Source: Mactromeris polynyma
Taxonomy: Eukaryota > Mollusca > Bivalvia > Venerida > Mactridae
Assembly (NCBI GenBank): GCA_032209605.1
Contig: JASFXZ010000005.1
Location: 17,288,860-17,352,859 of the forward strand
Reading direction: 5' to 3'
DNA: 64,000 nucleotides
Position 1 is the stretch's first letter, and the number at the start of each line of letters is the position of its first letter. The translations under genes were made by a program, and so were the position numbers. The notes under the pieces were generated by a model. That model had not been told where the DNA came from and ran no database searches. It was given only the letters and a program-made list of their open reading frames with translations. Of this stretch, positions 28,301 through 43,300 are shown one piece after another.

Positions 28301-31300
28301 ATAATATGATAATATTTACCCCGGTAACTACTGAGCTTTTGAACTATATTCATCAAGTGCTTATAACGTTGTAAATATTGTGAACAAATTACAGTAGTAT
28401 CTGCCTGGTATGAAATAATTTGAAATGAACTGTTAAAACAGGAACTTTGTATGCTTTAGTCAAGTGTGTGGAATAAAAAATATTTTTTCAGTTTGGTGAA
28501 AATGGTTTACAGTTTTGTTGAGAAATCCAAAAATAAACCAACATGGTTTGAAATGTTGCATTCTATTAAAAGAAATTTTGGTGGACTTGATCAAGTTAAT
28601 CCTGTAAAAAGTTTCAAGAGACATCTATCTACCAAGATTGCCTTTGAGCGTGAGGTAAGATTGACCTTTATTACATGTTAATACTATGTCAGGGGGGGTG
28701 GGGTGATATAATGAAGGAGCAGAAATACTTGTTTCATTGTCAGCTCTTTACATCAATTCTGATCTCATTTGTCCTGAAACTTACTTTCTTGGAAGTGTTT
28801 AAGAGAGATTACATTGTTTCAGGGAACAACCACATGCACAAGACAAACACACAAACGCCAAAAAAACAAAAGTCTACAAATCATTAGGCACTGAGGAGGT
28901 GCAAGGGTATATAATTATGTATGGAAATAGGGGTGGGGATAGGAATAGTCCAGCCGACCATAAAAACAATTAAGGATAAATAAGGGGGACAACTTGAGGG
29001 AAATTGTTTCATGGATGGAATACATCACGGAATAGGCAATAATGGGTCAAAAAGGGCAAGAGAACATGAATATAATTTAAAGTGAAAGAACTTGATAAAG
29101 GGGAGCTTAATATACATCAGAAACATAAATACAAATAATAACCTTACAACAATTTACAGCATTGGAACTGTCAATAAAAATACTGGGGTTTTAAATCGAT
29201 TTAACAGCTAGCTAACCTCCCACTAAACAGCTATATGGTCAATAATTTCCAACATATGCACATACATTTACTAAGTAGTAACAACTAATTAAAAGCAAGT
29301 TACTATTACAATTACATGTACATTGTATATAATCCAGTATTAATAAACAAGCAGGTTCAGACTGACCTTACTCTAGGTAACTAAATTATTTACATCAGTA
29401 TGCAAAATAATCACAAAATCGTAAATTAATAACCTTATGTAGAGGCACCTAGAAACTTTATTAAGCTGTTAATTGGACATCATTTTAAATACAAGTGACA
29501 GGGAATTTAAACCGAAGACATTTAGAATTATATTATTATAGAAAAAGAAACAAAATGTATGAAACATCTTACATAATTTATTATAACGAGCTTAATGAGT
29601 ATACATGTAAGGAGATGGTTACTTTGTTTATGTAGTCCTTAAGGTTGCTATTGTCTCGTAAAACATTTTATTTTTTCTATCTATTGCTGTATAGATAGAC
29701 TTCAGCAGCTTATAAATGATGCCTGCTTAGCTCTTTGTTACTCAATTATACCACAAATAAAGCATTTTAGATTGCATGTGATGACCTTATATCATGTGAT
29801 ATACTAGGATACATTGTACATATATATAGCTTCACATTATTATTGTTTAATGGGCCTTAAATCACATAAACAGCCATTGCCTTGTACTAACTATACCAGC
29901 TATTAGGGCGGAGGAAGACCCCCAAACTGACACCAGAGTAGAACTACCAACTATGCATGGCTTCATCACGTACAAATGTGACCACCGAGGCACCAGCTTA
30001 ACATTTGACCTGAACTTTGTTTTATCTGAACTTTCAGCCGAGAGCTTCAGACCCAGATTGTTCTCCAGCTGGACTTATCCAAGCTTGTCTGTTTGATCCT
30101 AATGAAATGAAAAGGTGCGTTGTTTTAACTTTTGTTTTTGTGAGATTAATATGTACTCAAAGACCTAAATACCACAGATGCGCTACTCGGCCAGATATCG
30201 TAAACTCTCGCGGCAAATAAGCAGGTTAACGTTACCAGATATGGCGCATCGATACGATGTTAACGGCAGACGTAGTCTAAAAACAATATATTGTTGTCAA
30301 AATAAAATATGAAACTCTCTGTCTGTTTTGTTATTCATACTCAGATTAAATATATATTGTTTATAGTTACTTTTAAAGTAATGTCTTATGAAAATGGCAC
30401 ATAGCGCTAAAATCCATAAAATATTTTAGACGTCTTTCGCGGCTGGCCATTTAATTTCAATGTTTAAACAGTTTCTGTGTTCTCATATAAATTGATAATT
30501 GACAGTAATAAATGAATTTTCTTGTGTTTTAATTAATTTGACTGGTCGATGCCTATTGTTTTGCAATTTATAAACCACGCCCTCGGCAGATTAGTTCTAC
30601 TGGTCACTACTGTATTTGAAAATTGCCCTAGGTGTCAGCTGTAAAAACACAAGAGTCATAAAACCCCAGGAGATCTTTGTTATGTGTTAATTCATACTGC
30701 TATTTCCTGTTTAATAGAATAATTGCCTTTGATAATGAAATGATTAGGTCATATCAGTCTGTGATCTCAATTTGTAATAAACACAATCGGGTTTCAACGT
30801 CTGTCATCCAGAAATGTTCATATTTCAAAGATTAAACCAGCCTCTTCCGACATTTTTTAATGTTAATTCTTGTTCAGAATTAAATTGCTGTCACCACCCT
30901 GTTACACAGACAATAAATACATTGCTTTGACCTACTAAATTTTTATTTTTCACACCCTTGTGCTGGGGAAAATAGACGACTTGTGTACATAAACATGACG
31001 TGATCGCGTGATTTACATCATTTGTTTAATTGATCTTTACACAATTTTAAGATTATGTGAACACAGATTGTTTTTCACAGCATCCTTTTAAAATGTTTAA
31101 TTGACATGGAAGTGTATTAGTACAATTAGAAATTGATGAAATATCCATAAATGAAGCGGAAATAACCGACCTGTTTAGAAATATAGTTATGAAGCAATAA
31201 TGTTGTGAATTTTTTTATTTTGGATTGTTTGATAAACTATAAATATTAAACACAAATTTTTGAGGATTTGACGTCCTAAAAGATTGCTTTTTACATTTGG

Positions 31301-34300
31301 GTAAGTTAGATATATGGTTCTTATTGTGAAAATCGGAGAATTGATAGGAAACTTAACGTGAGTCTGTGACGAAATTACGCTTCAGCGTGTGCAGCGTAAA
31401 TTCGCTACCTATGATTACTTGAATGCTGTTAATGCTCAAACTTGAATATATCGTAACCTAATATTTTTAATATGCTTTAACTTAATACAAGGATTTATCG
31501 TTTGATAAGAATAAATAAAGTGTCCGATTTGTACGAGACATGAATAAATTTGCGACCGAAATTCAGAGGCGTGATTCGGCTTTTCATTCGAGCAAAGACC
31601 TAAAACGTCTTTTAGGTCTTTTTTGGAGTAAAGGATCTTTACTTATATTAACTTTTTATCATTGAAAGCTTCTTTAAGAAAATAATGGTTTCAAAACTGT
31701 CCAAACTGTGTTTTGAAATGCAATACAAAATGGCGACGTCAAGCAGTTTTCCAAATCTCGCGCACCTGTTTCGTTTCTCGGATCGTCGAGTGAACGAACG
31801 AGACTTCGTTCTACGGTCCATACTAGTAGCGCATCTATGGTATTTAGGTCTTTGATGTACTTTATTGTTTTATTTTCGTATAGGCGTTTTAATCTTCATT
31901 TTATCCTTCTCAAATATAACCTTTACAGTGTTTAAGTGCATTTCATTGAATGACAGCCTGCCGGGTTAGCTTTGTTGGTGGAGTGCTTGACTGTTTATCT
32001 AGAGGTTATGGATTCGAAACCCGGGTGAGGTTTTTGTTCTTCAATGACAATTTGATTGAAGATAATCATTCCAAAGTTATGTGTTCTCCACATCTGATTT
32101 ATCTGCAGAAGTTATCATTTACTTGCGGATGAGCAGTCTTTCTGTATGGCAATTGTCTATTTATTTTAGTTTATAATTAGTTAGTTCATCCAAATCGGTA
32201 ATTACATGTACGCCTGATAGGAGTTTTAATTTTAAATATCACGAAAAATGTCAGCAGAAACATTGTGGTATTTTCATTACCGAATTAATTTGTTTACATT
32301 TCTTGTAACATGTTCACAGTGAGAGTCGATATCTGCTGTTACTGACGGAGAATTATGGAGCACTCAGTATTATACAACAAGAGATTTTGTCCAGAAGTAG
32401 CGACATCAGACCTATTACCATATTTGGAAGTAGCTTCAGAAGTGACCAGGAATATACACAAGTATGACATTATTTGATAGCAAATGTGTTTTGCTGGAAA
32501 GACTTCATTTCTGTTTAATTTAGAGGTGAACAAATTACCATGACAGGTTATACTGGAAGTTGCGTCAGATAGATATTACATCATTCAGGAACTATTTTTG
32601 TTTAACTGTTTATGTGTTCAACATTCAAGGAACAAAATGTCTTTGACATGTATTATTTAAATGATGATATTTTATAAAAAATGATTTATAATGTGTTGTC
32701 TATGAATTGGAGGAGTGCTAACATCTTTTGCTTTGATTTAAGACAATTAAACAATTTTCAGGTATGTCGTAACATCAACAAGATAAAAGTTTGTATGGAG
32801 ACTGGGAACACAGTTGTTTTGTTAAATCTGGAGAATTTATATGAGAGCTTGTATGATGCACTCAACCAGTATTATGTATACTTTGGTGGAGAGAGATATG
32901 TAGACCTGGGGCTTGGAACTCACAGGGTGAAATGCCCAGTTCACAAAAAATTCAGGTAAGCCTACTAGGTGTGAATATTTCATAGATGATATATGTACCT
33001 GAATTTTCTCACAGGTGTCAGATGTCGTAAAAATTTAAAAAAATGGTCAACTATAAAGCAGAGTAGCTGTTTGAAAACAAGTTTATTTGTCCAAGCATGA
33101 AAAAGATCTTTGAATGATGAACATATCAAATATTTGGGTTTGGTTAAATAATATATATTCATAGTTATAGCAGACAAACAGAGGAATATGACAAATTCTT
33201 AATATCACCAACTAATGTTTCTATTCTGGGTCCGTAGTTGTAGCAGAGACAATTAGCACAAAGTAAATGATACATTCCTCGGACCACAAATTAATGTTTC
33301 TATTGTAGGCTGATAGTTGTAGCAGAGAAGCAGACAGTATATGATAAGTTCCCCATTCCACTGATCAACAGACTGGAGAAACATTTTCTCACTATCAATA
33401 CAATGTTAATAGAAGAACAACAGCAGATCGTGGTTAAGTTAGAAGCTTGGGCCAAGGAGTTTGTGAAACAGAAGAAAACTGGTCATAGGTCAATGATTTA
33501 CCTTATAGAACTAAGTCAAATATGTTATGCACACAAAACAGTTAATGTATTAATTTAGCATTATTTATGCCAGTATTTTGCTCTGACAAAATGCCTCTTT
33601 CACGTGGTGTAAGGACTTCTATTGAATTATGCATATACCAGTAGATATAAATGAATAGTTCATTGCAGATCGAATTTACCATTTCTAATAGTTAAAAACT
33701 GAGTTTCCATATTAAAATTATACAAATCACCTGGTAGTTGTCACACTAACTTTTACTGCTTTTTTGGTAGGTATGCTTTTTATGTGTACTTGAAGCCGTA
33801 AAAAAAACCCGATTTGTTTGGTATAGCCCTACTTACCCATGAAAATGCCCCTTACTCAAAAAAATTGAGGGGTTTGAGTTGAATGTTTTAGCAGAATATT
33901 AATAGTAAACACTAGTTTGACAATGAAAATAATAGATACAAAATGTTTACCTGCTTACCTATCCACCTAAATTGGTAGAGTTATGCCAAACAAACACTTT
34001 TTTAAGGATGGCCTATTTTTTAACATACATGTTTGCATACGTTTTTATCAGGTTGAACAAACCATCGGAGACAAAAGTTGGTGATGTATTTATTGGTTTC
34101 CATGACGACACATGCTCAGCTATAGTTTTAGATGTATGGGAAAAATATAGGGATGTTACAGATTATGAAGAAAAACTTGGCTTGGTGAGAGCAGTTTGTT
34201 TTTATATGTAATCTTCATCCACCTACTATACAATCCTGTTTGACTGATTATAATACTATCATATTTTATCATGTTTTGATTAATACCCGATATTTGTACA

Positions 34301-37300
34301 GATAGAAACGTGACAAAATCGTGTTGAATGTGCTGTTTTTAGAACTATGTTTTATTCATTGACTGGTACGCATTCAGAGAAGTAGATCAATAACAAAATT
34401 GCGACAGTCTACCATGCTATGTTTCACTGAAATTAGGAGTGATCTCATCAGTCTATATTCATCGTTTGAATGAAATTTCTATATGAACAAAAATATTAAG
34501 AATGTGGGGTCTGTGGTCAAAATAGCACTCGTTGGTTTTGAAGCAAGCATTTAATCTTTTCAGCCAGTAGTATTTTGAAGAAAAGATGCATATGGTCAAA
34601 TCCGATTTATTATTTAACTTGCCAATTCACGCACTACATACAGTACGTAATCCAAGCCAATAATGGGCGAGCATGGTAGCATCAAAATCTATGATCTGAT
34701 TCTGACATGCCTAATCTATAGGCGTATCTTATTTTGAACATTCCTCGCTCTAATATTGCAATTATTCATGACATAATGTGAAATAAATGTACCGTGTGAT
34801 GGTAATGTGGTCATCGAGATGCTGTATTGTTGCAGCCCTACTCTACGTGTCATCAAGATAAAATGATATGCTTACCAGCGTACATGCTGACTCTGTGGTT
34901 ATACATCTTATCATGTTTGCTTTTGTACTTTAGACTTTACAAGAAGCTAAGTCTGTATTGTTGTGGTGTGCAACCCCCGAATCTTTGGTAAGACTTGAAC
35001 ACGGCGATCTTCCTAGTGATGAGAGAAAATTGCTCAACAACATCTACCACAATCAGCAGGCTCACGATAGTTTAATACAGTACCTCAACAGAAAATTGGC
35101 ATCGGATGAATCGCATCGACCATTATTTGCGCAGGTTTGTGGCTTATCAGTAATAACCTGTTGAGTATCTATTTAATTTATCACTCATTTTTTGTTTTTT
35201 TTAATAAATGATTCAAACATACAGATATCAAATGTAGCATAATTATTGTGTTTAACGCACCTGACCTTGTAGACCCATCCCCATGTTTTTTTCAGAATTT
35301 TAAATTATTGTTACTCAAGGTACAAGGAAATCTATCATGTGTGCAGATATATTATCCAAGCACCCTAATTGAAGTTAAGAGCAACCTGGTAGTTTATGTT
35401 GTTAAAGCTCATGTTGGGTGTTATTTGTTCCTCTGGATTTTGCAAAACTGTTTTAAAAATCATTATTTATTCTGTTTTAGGCAAAAGTTGTTTTGTAATT
35501 TCTAGAGTGTATGTTTACCTTTTCCATTTTCATGACAACAGGTGACAACACATTCCAAGTTGATTGCTGCTGTGCATAAAGGAGAGGTTTCTAAAGCAAC
35601 ACATATTGATCGAGAACGAATTATGTTGTTGGAGACACTCTCGTATTTTGATACTGAACAACAGTTTACCAACAGAATATTGTAAGTATACTCAAACTTG
35701 TGTTAATCGTTTGAGTTAAACGCAATTATACATAATACATCCTCAAGTCCAAATGTTTTGAATGCCGAAGTTTCCCTGGGATCTATGTGGAGAGTTATAC
35801 TTTTGTGAATGTGGCTTTCCCTGTAACGACAAAATCCTTCCTTTATTATTATCTAGAGTCCTGCTTGAGAAGACACTTGATGTATACATGCATTGAGATA
35901 TATATTTACTTCTGATACTGAGTGGGATTATTAGATGAATCCAAGTTTTTAAGTTGGGATTCTACATTTACATCAATAATGGTCAAGACAGATGAATGTA
36001 TATAATCTTACAATATATTGCAGACAACATATTAAAAGCACAGAAAAAGAACCCAGTTTGATGATAATACAGTGTGATTCTGGTGATGTGAATGCAAATT
36101 TGATTGCATGTGCTCGTTATTGCATCATGGATGAGTTTGAGAAATTAAGAGATGAAATTAGAGCACCAATACATGTTGTATTTATTGTACAGCTACCTAG
36201 AGGATCTGCATATACAGGCTTTCAGGTTGGTTGTTTTAAAGCGTTAAACCTGCATTTTCTGCTCCACTTCTTTATTCATTGTTTTAAACTTTGTGCATCC
36301 TTGTTTGAATATTTGCTACACTAGTTTGTATCACTATTAACTTCTATATTAGCTTTGAGCAAAGTCTGCAAATTTAAATTATTTAAATTGTAAAGGCGTA
36401 TCAGTGTTTTTTCAGTTATCCATGCTTTGTTGTATCCTTGAAAATATTCCTCAAAATGATTCGAGGTACTGAGGTGCTCTTTTGAAAACATTGACATACT
36501 TTGCTTTCTAGTGTGGAATGTGGCATTCTGTTCACATTGATGACTTGTATACTGAAGATATGAATATGCCAACCCTTAAAGACATGCAGGGAAAATCTGT
36601 TGCTGGTTTGTTCAACAGTGCTGTTCAAGATCCAGAACCAATGGAGGTTGAAGACATAAGGTACAATACCCATAAGAGAAGTAATCTGTGTCATTTTCAT
36701 TTGAGCTTGTCAGTATGAGCTTTCCTGACGGTGTCCTTTCTCTAATCTGCCATCTGATTGTCATTATTTATAACTGGTATTTGTGGTATAGGAGCATTTT
36801 TTCCTCTTTTTGTGGATTTCAACCTAACTTGCACAGTAGCTATATTACCAGAAAAGCATTGTTCATTTATGGATACAACTAAATTCAAGATTTATGTCAT
36901 GGTAATGGTCCATCAATTGTTTTCTACATTTTTGCAAGATGTATTGCATGATTAATACAAAAGCATGTTAGTGATATTTGTAAGTAAATTGATCTTCTGA
37001 GCTGTGTGGAAGTCCTGCATTCATCTGCAATAAAATTCAGTTTATAACAGTATATTTGTGTTAATTGATAATAATTGATGATATTTATACTGCTTGTTTA
37101 ATTTTACATAGTGCCAATATAACTGAAGCAATGGAAACTGAAGATGGTGTAAGTTCTCCACTTCGAGCCATCGGTGGTATGGACAACAATGAAGTTGACA
37201 TGGAACATGCTGCCAGATTGAATGATGGACATTTACAGCTTGATGATGTTCTTCTTAATTTGAAGTCTGTTGATGAACCAAGTAGAGGGAATTCTTTGGA

Positions 37301-40300
37301 ATATGGAAAACATAAACTTAATGTGAAAGGTTTAATTCTGAATTGTGTACAAGCTGCTCTGTGTATGGTGAAAGATAAAGTTGAAAATACAAACAAGGAA
37401 ACTGACCGAGTGTCAATGGTTCTAACATTGCTACACAAAGAGCAAATTGGAGGTATGCAGATTTTTAAACAAATACATGATACATATTATGTTATGGCAT
37501 TGTCTGTCCATCTGCGATAAGGGAGATTTTTTGGGGGTTTGTTGCTTAAATCCATGGTTACATGAATTCAGTGTTATTGTCTTTAACTTTCTCATTTTCT
37601 CAGAGTCGAAGTCAGACATCACAACAGCTACAACTTTAAAATTTTCCACTTTGAAGAAATATTACTAAATGTATTGTGGTCAGTAGGTCAAAGGTGAAGG
37701 TTACACTGAAAATCGACCAATATGTGGAGAATGATGTGGCCAAGCATCAGAAGGAAGCTTGTCCATGGTAAGAAGATGATCATGTTTTGTCTCAAATTAT
37801 TGCAGATCAAGCATCTTTCCTACATGGAATTTGTTCCATGATTGCCAAGCTTCTGAAGGACAAGGAATCAAGGACACATGCAACCCACATGGCCCACCAT
37901 TGGTTGATCAATGAAGCAGCATCAAACGAGAATATAAACAGAGCTGGGACATTTAGGTATGGATGTGCAGTATATCATGCAGTGTTGTCAGATTGTTTTA
38001 GTTCACATGTACTAAGTGTCATGATGCAAATTCTTGTCATTATTTATTTATCAATAATAGATGATTCTACTAAGGTAGGTATTGATGAACCACAAACATT
38101 CATGGCGTAACTATAATTGTAATAATGCATTAATCCAGTAAAAGTAGTGAGTATTTATCAATCCATATAAAAACACATATTTTCGAAGTTATGTTTGATT
38201 GGCCATGTAGCGCAGTTGGTTAAGCTGCAGTACGTATACTTCATGTGATTATTTGGTGTGTGTTGGACTCCCAGCATTTTTTCGGCGTAGCTGTATTGCA
38301 TTGATTTTGACCTACATTTTTGACCAACCAAATGTTGTCCTCACACCGAGTTTTTAATATTTGACCAATCATATTTTCACCCAAAAGTCACCAAACGGGG
38401 GTTTCGTAGGATGTGCGTTCGTTAGCAGTTCGAATTTTGCCGGAAGTAGTTAATATGTTTATGCATAAAATGATCCTGATAAGACAGGTCCATGATTATA
38501 ATATATATAGATCCAAGTTAATTTTTGTAAGGATTTATTTTTCAACATGTCGCAAAAACATTATTTCATTTAATATACCGGAAGACATCATTCTGTCTAC
38601 GATATTTCTTGTTTAAATTGTTATTTTGTAACATTTCAATTTGCATGAAATTCATGTGCATTTCTAGATACACATAGCAGAATATAAATGACTATTATTG
38701 TTGAGATAAAAATATGTAAAAAATATAAATGAAAAAAAACAACAACAAAAACATATTTATGTATAAATATATACATAAACATGTATATCATTAATCAAAT
38801 CAAATAGGATAATAGAAATACATGTATTGGAAAAACAACAGTATTTCAATGGGCTCGAATGCACAGCCTATATAAAAAGTTGAGGCTTGTAAGTACTACA
38901 CTCTAACCATTGTGCTACAGTGTCAGCTAGAAAATGTTGTTAGTTGTTAATTTAAATCAGTAATTTTCCATTAAGGTAAGCATAATACTGTTTCAACCTT
39001 TGCAATTGAACTTGTCATTTATGAAGGTCATTGTACATTTGTAATGTCTAACTTCATTTTGTAAAGGATATAAATTAACAGGATTTGTAATTTCACTATA
39101 GTCAACATCATAGGAAAATGTTATAATATTATTATTTACCAAATTATGTATTTGAACTTCAAATTTGGCAGAAAAGTGGATTTGTAGACGTACATTTTTT
39201 ACTATCATCTTGCAGACGGTCCTGTTTACAGACATTAGAAAACAAAATTGCCCCAATTTTGGCAGGAATCATTGCCTGTCTGGACACAAATGACAACTTA
39301 AAAATATTACAAGATAAACATTATTCATGGAAACAGAGACTATGGCTGGGATTCTTGAATACACAAAACGCGATTAATTTACAGGTATGTATTCAATTAC
39401 ATTTATTGGTGCTTATTTTTCACAATCATTGGTGTATTGAAACAGTGATTTCAATGTAGAACCTTGTATTTAAAACATAACCATAATAAAGTATTGACTG
39501 TTTAAACCTAGTAATTCTATACTCAACTACTTTGTTCCTCTGTTGCATGCAAATTATGTCTTGTAAATGTGATTGAGAATGATTAATGACTAACAAGTAT
39601 TTGCCTTGTGTTGACTAAATTCATATTATTTAATGCTATTTCATGTTATTTCAGTATAAAGACTTAGAGTCCCCAACTAGACAGAGTGAATTAAAGGAAG
39701 TGGTTGTCATGACAACAGGATGTGAAGGTCATTCATTTGTTGCCGGGTTTCCATTTTCGTGGTTGGTAATAACAGGAATAACTGAAATCCTTAAGATAGC
39801 TGGTGTTACAGGTCAATCTAATGAGCATGATGGTAAATATCTCATTGTTAATTACAAACCCTGTTTTCTTGGGCATTATTTTCATGTGTTTGTGAACTTA
39901 ACATTTATTTACCTGCAACTACCATGTACATGTATTTTAGTAGTGAATATTGTATTTCACTTTGTGGTAGACAATTTGCTAGTCATGTTGATTTATTTCC
40001 TTGTTCATGTCCAATAAAGGGTGCTAAGTTAGACATACAGGGTTGTTCTAATAGTGACTAATATAGAACATTTATGAATAGCTGCTGTACCATTTGTTTA
40101 AGAAGAATCATTTTTAATTCGTTGTAAATTGTAGAGGAGACCTTACTTGCTGACAGATAATTATTAAGTCTTATGGTCATATTCATCCAAGTCCATGGAC
40201 TGTTCTGTCCATTCATCAATTGGTTGTCCTGTCCATTGACTGTTCTGTCCATTCATCAATTGATTGTCCTGTCCATCGACCATTCTGTCCATTCATCAAT

Positions 40301-43300
40301 TGGTTGACCTGTCCATTGACTGTTCTTTCCATATGCTGATTCATGCATGATCTGCTCTGTTTTAGACTTGTCCATCCATGGCAGTTTCCATTCATAATTA
40401 TGTTGTTTTGCCTTCGGCGTCCGTCTCTCTGGCCGTCCGTCTGTCTGCACACTTTCAGCTAGTCCGCGCTTCATCTTCAATACTGCTTGTTGGATTTCAG
40501 CCAAACTTCATAGGATGGCAAGTGTAGTTGTGTATCTTCGTTTTTTGTTCCCCTCAGATAATGTTTCGCTGAGTTATGGCCCTTTGATGTTTTATGCATA
40601 TACAGTGCATGGTGAACTGATCAAACACTATTGTTCATGTTTGCTTGATATTTATTCTAAAAGCTTGTATCAGTATTACTATTACTGACAAACTGCCTTC
40701 TGGGAGACATATGGTTTTGTTACAAACCATCTAGTTTACCCTTAAATCCTTATTGCAGTAATACTACAAGTAGCATTTCTTGACGACTGTATCACAGTAT
40801 GTTTCATATTGTTAGTTACCATTAGTTTGTATACCTGTATTAAGAGTGTATACTTGTCATCTGCAGATGAAGATGAGGAAGTCATTACAAAGGTTGAAAA
40901 AGCTGCAAGTGTTTTAGCAAACCATCCAGTTGGTAATGTAATCAACAGATTTACTGAACAGTCGGTACTAGAGGAAGCTATGGAGGATTACACACAAGAT
41001 TTTGTACATACAGTGTACAATGCCTCATCTGTGCATGAACAACAGGTTTGTATCATAATTATCTCCTTATCAAATTTAACTTCAATTAATTGTTTCTCAG
41101 GAGAAAATATGTAATTCAAATATCTTGTGTTCATTTATCTTTCTGGCTCTTATCATTTGGATTTCTTGATCTTAACTATTATACCACATTGTTAAACAGT
41201 CAGTTTTTGTTTTCAAGACTATGTTTGTTACCTCAATTTTTGTATGTTGTATTATTTGATCTATGACCGAATAATTAGATCCTTCCCACAAAAATGTCAG
41301 TATAGCCAGAGTTGATTGTGATACAGTTAACCATTTCAGCTTGTATGCCAGTCTGTTCTCTACAAAGCTAACCAGCTGATCAATGAATCAACACACAGTG
41401 GAGTTCTACACAGACTAGTGTTTATCCATCTAGCATACGAGTCCCTGGCACATAGACTGTCATATTTCCGTGCTATGAACAGCGTATGGCCAGAGTGTAG
41501 TGAAAGCATTATTAACCTGAAGCAGCAGAAGCCAGACCATTTTATGTTCGAAGAACAGGAGTTTGTAAGTTTTTATTACTCAGAAATACTTCATTTTTCC
41601 AATTTTATAATAAATACTCTATACTTTGATCAATAAGGGAATCATGTTGATGTCTTGTGACCAAACAGCTAGGGTAAGCTTCGAAGATATATATTTGAAT
41701 TTTGATGTAATAAAAAGCAGTTTTATGAGGCAAGGAGCTTCTTACAGCATTTACAAGATATACAGCCCGGCCAGATAGCCCAGTTGGTATAGTCCTAATC
41801 TGTCTCTGGCAGGTCCTGGTTCGATTCCTAGGTTGGCCAGGTTATCTTCATCCATTACATTGGCCAAGATCTTGTCATTCACATGTAGAGAAGTTGTCAG
41901 TTGCTTGCGGAAGAGCAAATTCGTACTGGTTGATAATAAATTCCAGGAAAACTGGTTAGGCCTGAAAATGTGTTGAAAAATAGCGTAAACCCTATTAAAA
42001 CAAAAAGAGGAGATATAAATGTACTTCGATTTAAAGCACAACAACTGCAATGAAGATAAGTGACAAACTTTTAGTTAAACGGAGCCCGAAATGCGCAATA
42101 TGAGCTATAAGAACTGCCCATTGTCTGTGGTCGTGAGTCCTGCAGGGTTTCTCCTTGTGAACAATATGATCGATAATTACATGTATGTTTAAGTTGAAAC
42201 ATTTACAATGCAACCTTTTACTTCTAGACATTTTCTGCTGTCGGCCTGTTTATAGACAATCTAACACCAAAGGGTCATGATCTAAATGAACAACCTGGAA
42301 GATCAACATGGCTAAATAAGGTACACAGATACCGAGCTGTTGTAGAGAAAGTTATTAGTCTCCATGGTGAAGATCCCAAGCGGTATGGAAATCATAGTTT
42401 CCAATTGGTTTACAGAGCAAAGTAAGTTCATATTATTCTTGTTCAGCATTGTTCCAGAAACTGGATATAAAAGATCGAAATAATACATAAGAGGAAACTA
42501 AAACATATTGTTACAGTATGTTATCTTGCTAATTATTATGTAATTTTGCTTGTATATTGAATGACATGTTATCAGTGTATTTGTGTACATTCATAATCAT
42601 GGTCTGATGGGTTTGGAATGCATCCCTCTGTCATAAGTTTCCATACCATGCAAATAATGAAAAATAAATGTACCTGGTTCAAATTTAATGCTAAGGAAGA
42701 CAAGTGTTTGTTGATGCCTATCATGCGTTATCTATCAACTATTAAATGTTAAATTAATAATTTAAGCTCCTCTCTGTGTATCTTTAGAGCGTTATGGAGT
42801 CGTGTTCTTGTTGTGAAGTTATTTTTGGAGCATGTGTGTGCCTCAGAGAAAGAAGAAAAGATTACAATAAAACATTGCATGCCACTTTGGACTGTAAGTA
42901 TTATGTCACCATACAAGGAATTGTTATAGTGTAACCCTTTCCATACAAGAAGTTATGAAAGTACATGACATTACTTGCTTTTAATTGCAAGATTTCTTCT
43001 TTTAGCTCCTCTGTGCGGGGAGGCATTGCTGTATGCATGTGGTTCTTGGAAGAATTTGATCTCCCTTGAATGAGATGAATATTTGTATGGTTTTATTTAA
43101 TGCTGTTATTGTTTGTGCATGTAAACTGTAACAAAATAAATCATGATGATTGTATTTACTTGCAGGTACTTGGTGATGGCACCAATTTCAAAGAAATGAA
43201 ATCATTGTCTGGTTTGGAAAAATTCTTAAAGAGTTGCAACAAGCAAGCTTTGAAACAGTATATTGGGTACGATTTTGCAGTATCCTTCCATGTGCTACTC

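Noticed and set aside
37085..37438. 117-codon open frame on the minus strand
   Set aside because: It is the antisense shadow of exon 41, the longest coding exon.
41767..41840. tRNA gene from box A and box B
   Set aside because: The shared downstream core and other copies show a SINE; no proper acceptor-stem pairing is visible.
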